A stretch of 64,000 nt of DNA from Streptomyces sp. NRRL WC-3618 (GTDB taxonomy: Bacteria; Actinomycetota; Actinomycetes; Streptomycetales; Streptomycetaceae): positions 5,335 to 69,334 of the forward strand of contig NZ_LGDW01000270.1 of the NCBI RefSeq assembly GCF_001280005.1, read 5' to 3'. The stretch's first letter is position 1. Every line of letters starts with the position of its first letter. Both the position numbers and the translations under genes were made by a program. Shown piece by piece: positions 62,757 through 64,000 of the stretch. Below the pieces are notes generated by a model, which saw only the letters and a list, made by a program, of their open reading frames with translations, had not been told where the DNA came from and searched no databases.

Positions 62757-62768
62757 GCAAGCGCTTTC
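62757..62768. promoter_or_regulatory. LacI-family operator between the catabolic operon and its regulator
   Basis: GCAAGCGCTTTC contains the perfect palindrome AAGCGCTT (62759-62766). It stands in the 304-bp divergent gap, so the LacI protein encoded on the right probably controls both directions. Confidence 0.7.
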
Positions 62769-62956
62769 TATCTAGGGAGAAGCTAGCCTCTGTGCAGCGT
62801 TCCGGACAAGAGCACAGGGAAGCCGAATTGTTCGAGGGGACGAACAGCGGGGGCCGTAGGTCATAGGGTCGGCATCGGTATGGACGCGAAGACGCAAAAT
62901 ACGACAACTTACTGCAACGCGATAAACAACATGATGCGCGACCGGAGGACGACGAG

Positions 62957-64000
62957 ATGACGGTGACCCTGGCGGACGTGGCGGCCCGCGCGCAGGTCTC
63001 GCCCGCGACGGTGTCGCGCGTACTGAACGGGAACTATCCCGTGGCCGCATCCACCCGGGAGCGGGTGCTGCGCGCCGTGGACGAACTGGACTACGTCCTC
63101 AACGGGCCCGCGAGCGCCCTCGCGGCGGCCACCTCCGACCTCGTCGGGATTCTCGTCAACGACATCGCCGACCCCTTCTTCGGGATCATGGCGAGCGCGA
63201 TCCAGTCGGAGGTCTCGGGACCGGGCGGACGCGCGGGCGGCGAACGGCTGGCGGTCGTGTGCAACACGGGCGGCTCCCCGGAGCGCGAGCTGACGTACCT
63301 CACCCTGTTGCAGCGGCAGCGCGCGGCGGCGGTCGTCCTGACCGGCGGCGCGGTGGAGAACCCTCCGCACCTCGCGGCCGTGTCGGCGAAGCTGCGGCGG
63401 CTCGCGGAGGCGGGGACGAGGGTGGTGCTGTGCGGGCGCCCGCCGGCGCCGGACAGCTCGGCGATCGCACTGACCTTCGACAACCGTGGGGGCGGGCAGG
63501 AGCTCACCGAGCACCTGATCGGGCTGGGCCACCGGCGGCTCGGATACATCGCGGGGCCGGAGGAGCGGACGACGACCCGGCACCGACTGGAGGGGCACCG
63601 GGCGGCGCTGACGGCGCATGAGATCTTCGAGGATCCCCGGTGGACCGTCCACGGACGGTACGACCGGCGCTCGGGCTACGAGGCCACCCTGGAGCTGCTC
63701 CGCCGGGACCCCACACTGACGGCCGTCGTCGCGGCGAACGACTCCGTCGCGATCGGGGCGTGCGCGGCGCTGCGGGAGTCGGGGCGGCGGATCCCGGGCG
63801 ACGTGTCCGTCGCCGGGTTCGACGACCTGCCGTTCAGCGCGGACGCGGTGCCTTCGCTGACGACGGTGCGGTTGCCGCTGTCGGAGGCGGGGGCGCGGGC
63901 AGGGCGGATCGCCATGGGGCGCGAGGAGCCGCCGCCCGGGGGGATCGCGACGGTTCGGGGGGAGCTGATGGTTCGGGGGTCTTCGGGGGTGCCTCGGGGG
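62957..64000 (+). CDS. LacI-family transcriptional regulator, 3' end missing
   Basis: 348 codons to the window edge. ATG 62957 follows GGAGG. The N-terminal helix-turn-helix reads TLADVAARAQVSPATVSRVLNG, the hinge is LNGPASALA, and the effector domain has GILVNDIADPFF, GLGHRRLGYIAGP, VVAANDSVAIGA and GDVSVAGFDDLPF. The sensed sugar is unknown. It faces away from the dehydrogenase operon it probably represses. Confidence 0.92.
   Translation, partial: MTVTLADVAARAQVSPATVSRVLNGNYPVAASTRERVLRAVDELDYVLNGPASALAAATSDLVGILVNDIADPFFGIMASAIQSEVSGPGGRAGGERLAVVCNTGGSPERELTYLTLLQRQRAAAVVLTGGAVENPPHLAAVSAKLRRLAEAGTRVVLCGRPPAPDSSAIALTFDNRGGGQELTEHLIGLGHRRLGYIAGPEERTTTRHRLEGHRAALTAHEIFEDPRWTVHGRYDRRSGYEATLELLRRDPTLTAVVAANDSVAIGACAALRESGRRIPGDVSVAGFDDLPFSADAVPSLTTVRLPLSEAGARAGRIAMGREEPPPGGIATVRGELMVRGSSGVPRG

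Overview
The window is from the chromosome of a Streptomyces species. GC content is very high with GC-biased third codon positions, GTG and TTG starts are common, and stop/start overlaps of the ATGA, GTGA and TGATG kind occur throughout. The gene content is diagnostic: three short chaplins, three rodlins and a melC1-melC2 tyrosinase operon. The order chpG - melC2/melC1 - chpF - polysaccharide genes - chpD - rdlA/rdlB matches what I remember of the SCO2699-SCO2719 region of S. coelicolor. That match is from memory and was not checked here.

Region by region. 1-1850 holds the 5' part of a conservon-type sensor kinase and a DUF2087 protein. 2.0-7.1 kb holds two chaplins flanking the tyrosinase operon and four small genes, three of them Ala/Pro-rich secreted proteins. 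7.4-22.2 kb is a cell-surface block: a secreted DUF3344 protein, then a tightly coupled operon of eight genes for a Wzx/Wzy-like polysaccharide (two GT4 enzymes, initiating sugar transferase, ligase/polymerase, MurJ-type flippase, deacetylase, chain-length-like protein, BioF2-type acyltransferase). Then come a GH26-like secreted hydrolase and a coupled ATP-grasp plus N-hydroxylase-like flavoprotein. 22.5-25.9 kb returns to chpD and the rodlins, with an LCP-family protein among them. The hydrophobic sheath genes therefore bracket the polysaccharide genes.

26.1-31.9 kb has a von Willebrand lipoprotein, an ABC permease, an unusual fusion of an extracytoplasmic alpha/beta-hydrolase to an ABC ATPase, and a GNAT protein. 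32-38.7 kb is a myo-inositol catabolic locus (iolA, iolD, aldolase, iolC and, divergently, an iolE-like gene) in which iolB is reduced to a 90-codon remnant. 39-44 kb has a small HTH protein, a GNAT protein, a zinc alcohol dehydrogenase broken by a 172-bp insertion, and a copper module (CsoR-type box, copZ, copA). 44.5-51.9 kb has citrate synthase, RecD2 helicase, a GH16 enzyme, a decayed ribose operon (rbsB remnant, intact rbsK, internally deleted rbsD) and a dihydrofolate-reductase-like protein.

52.1-59.4 kb is an eight-gene, mostly overlapping operon that looks biosynthetic but has no PKS, NRPS or terpene synthase: DUF4260-like membrane protein, DUF2156 (MprF-like) transferase, SRPBCC protein, flavin reductase, DAO-type flavoprotein, methyltransferase, cytochrome P450 and CrtC/AttH-like lipocalin protein. 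It is the best candidate here for an undescribed system; a modified aminolipid or lipid-like product is a guess. 59.5-64 kb is a carbohydrate catabolic operon (isomerase, DUF993, Gfo/Idh/MocA) divergent from a LacI regulator that runs off the window.

Two themes recur. At least four genes have been damaged by deletions or an insertion (iolB, rbsB, rbsD, the alcohol dehydrogenase). A GC-rich intergenic repeat occurs four times next to hairpins.
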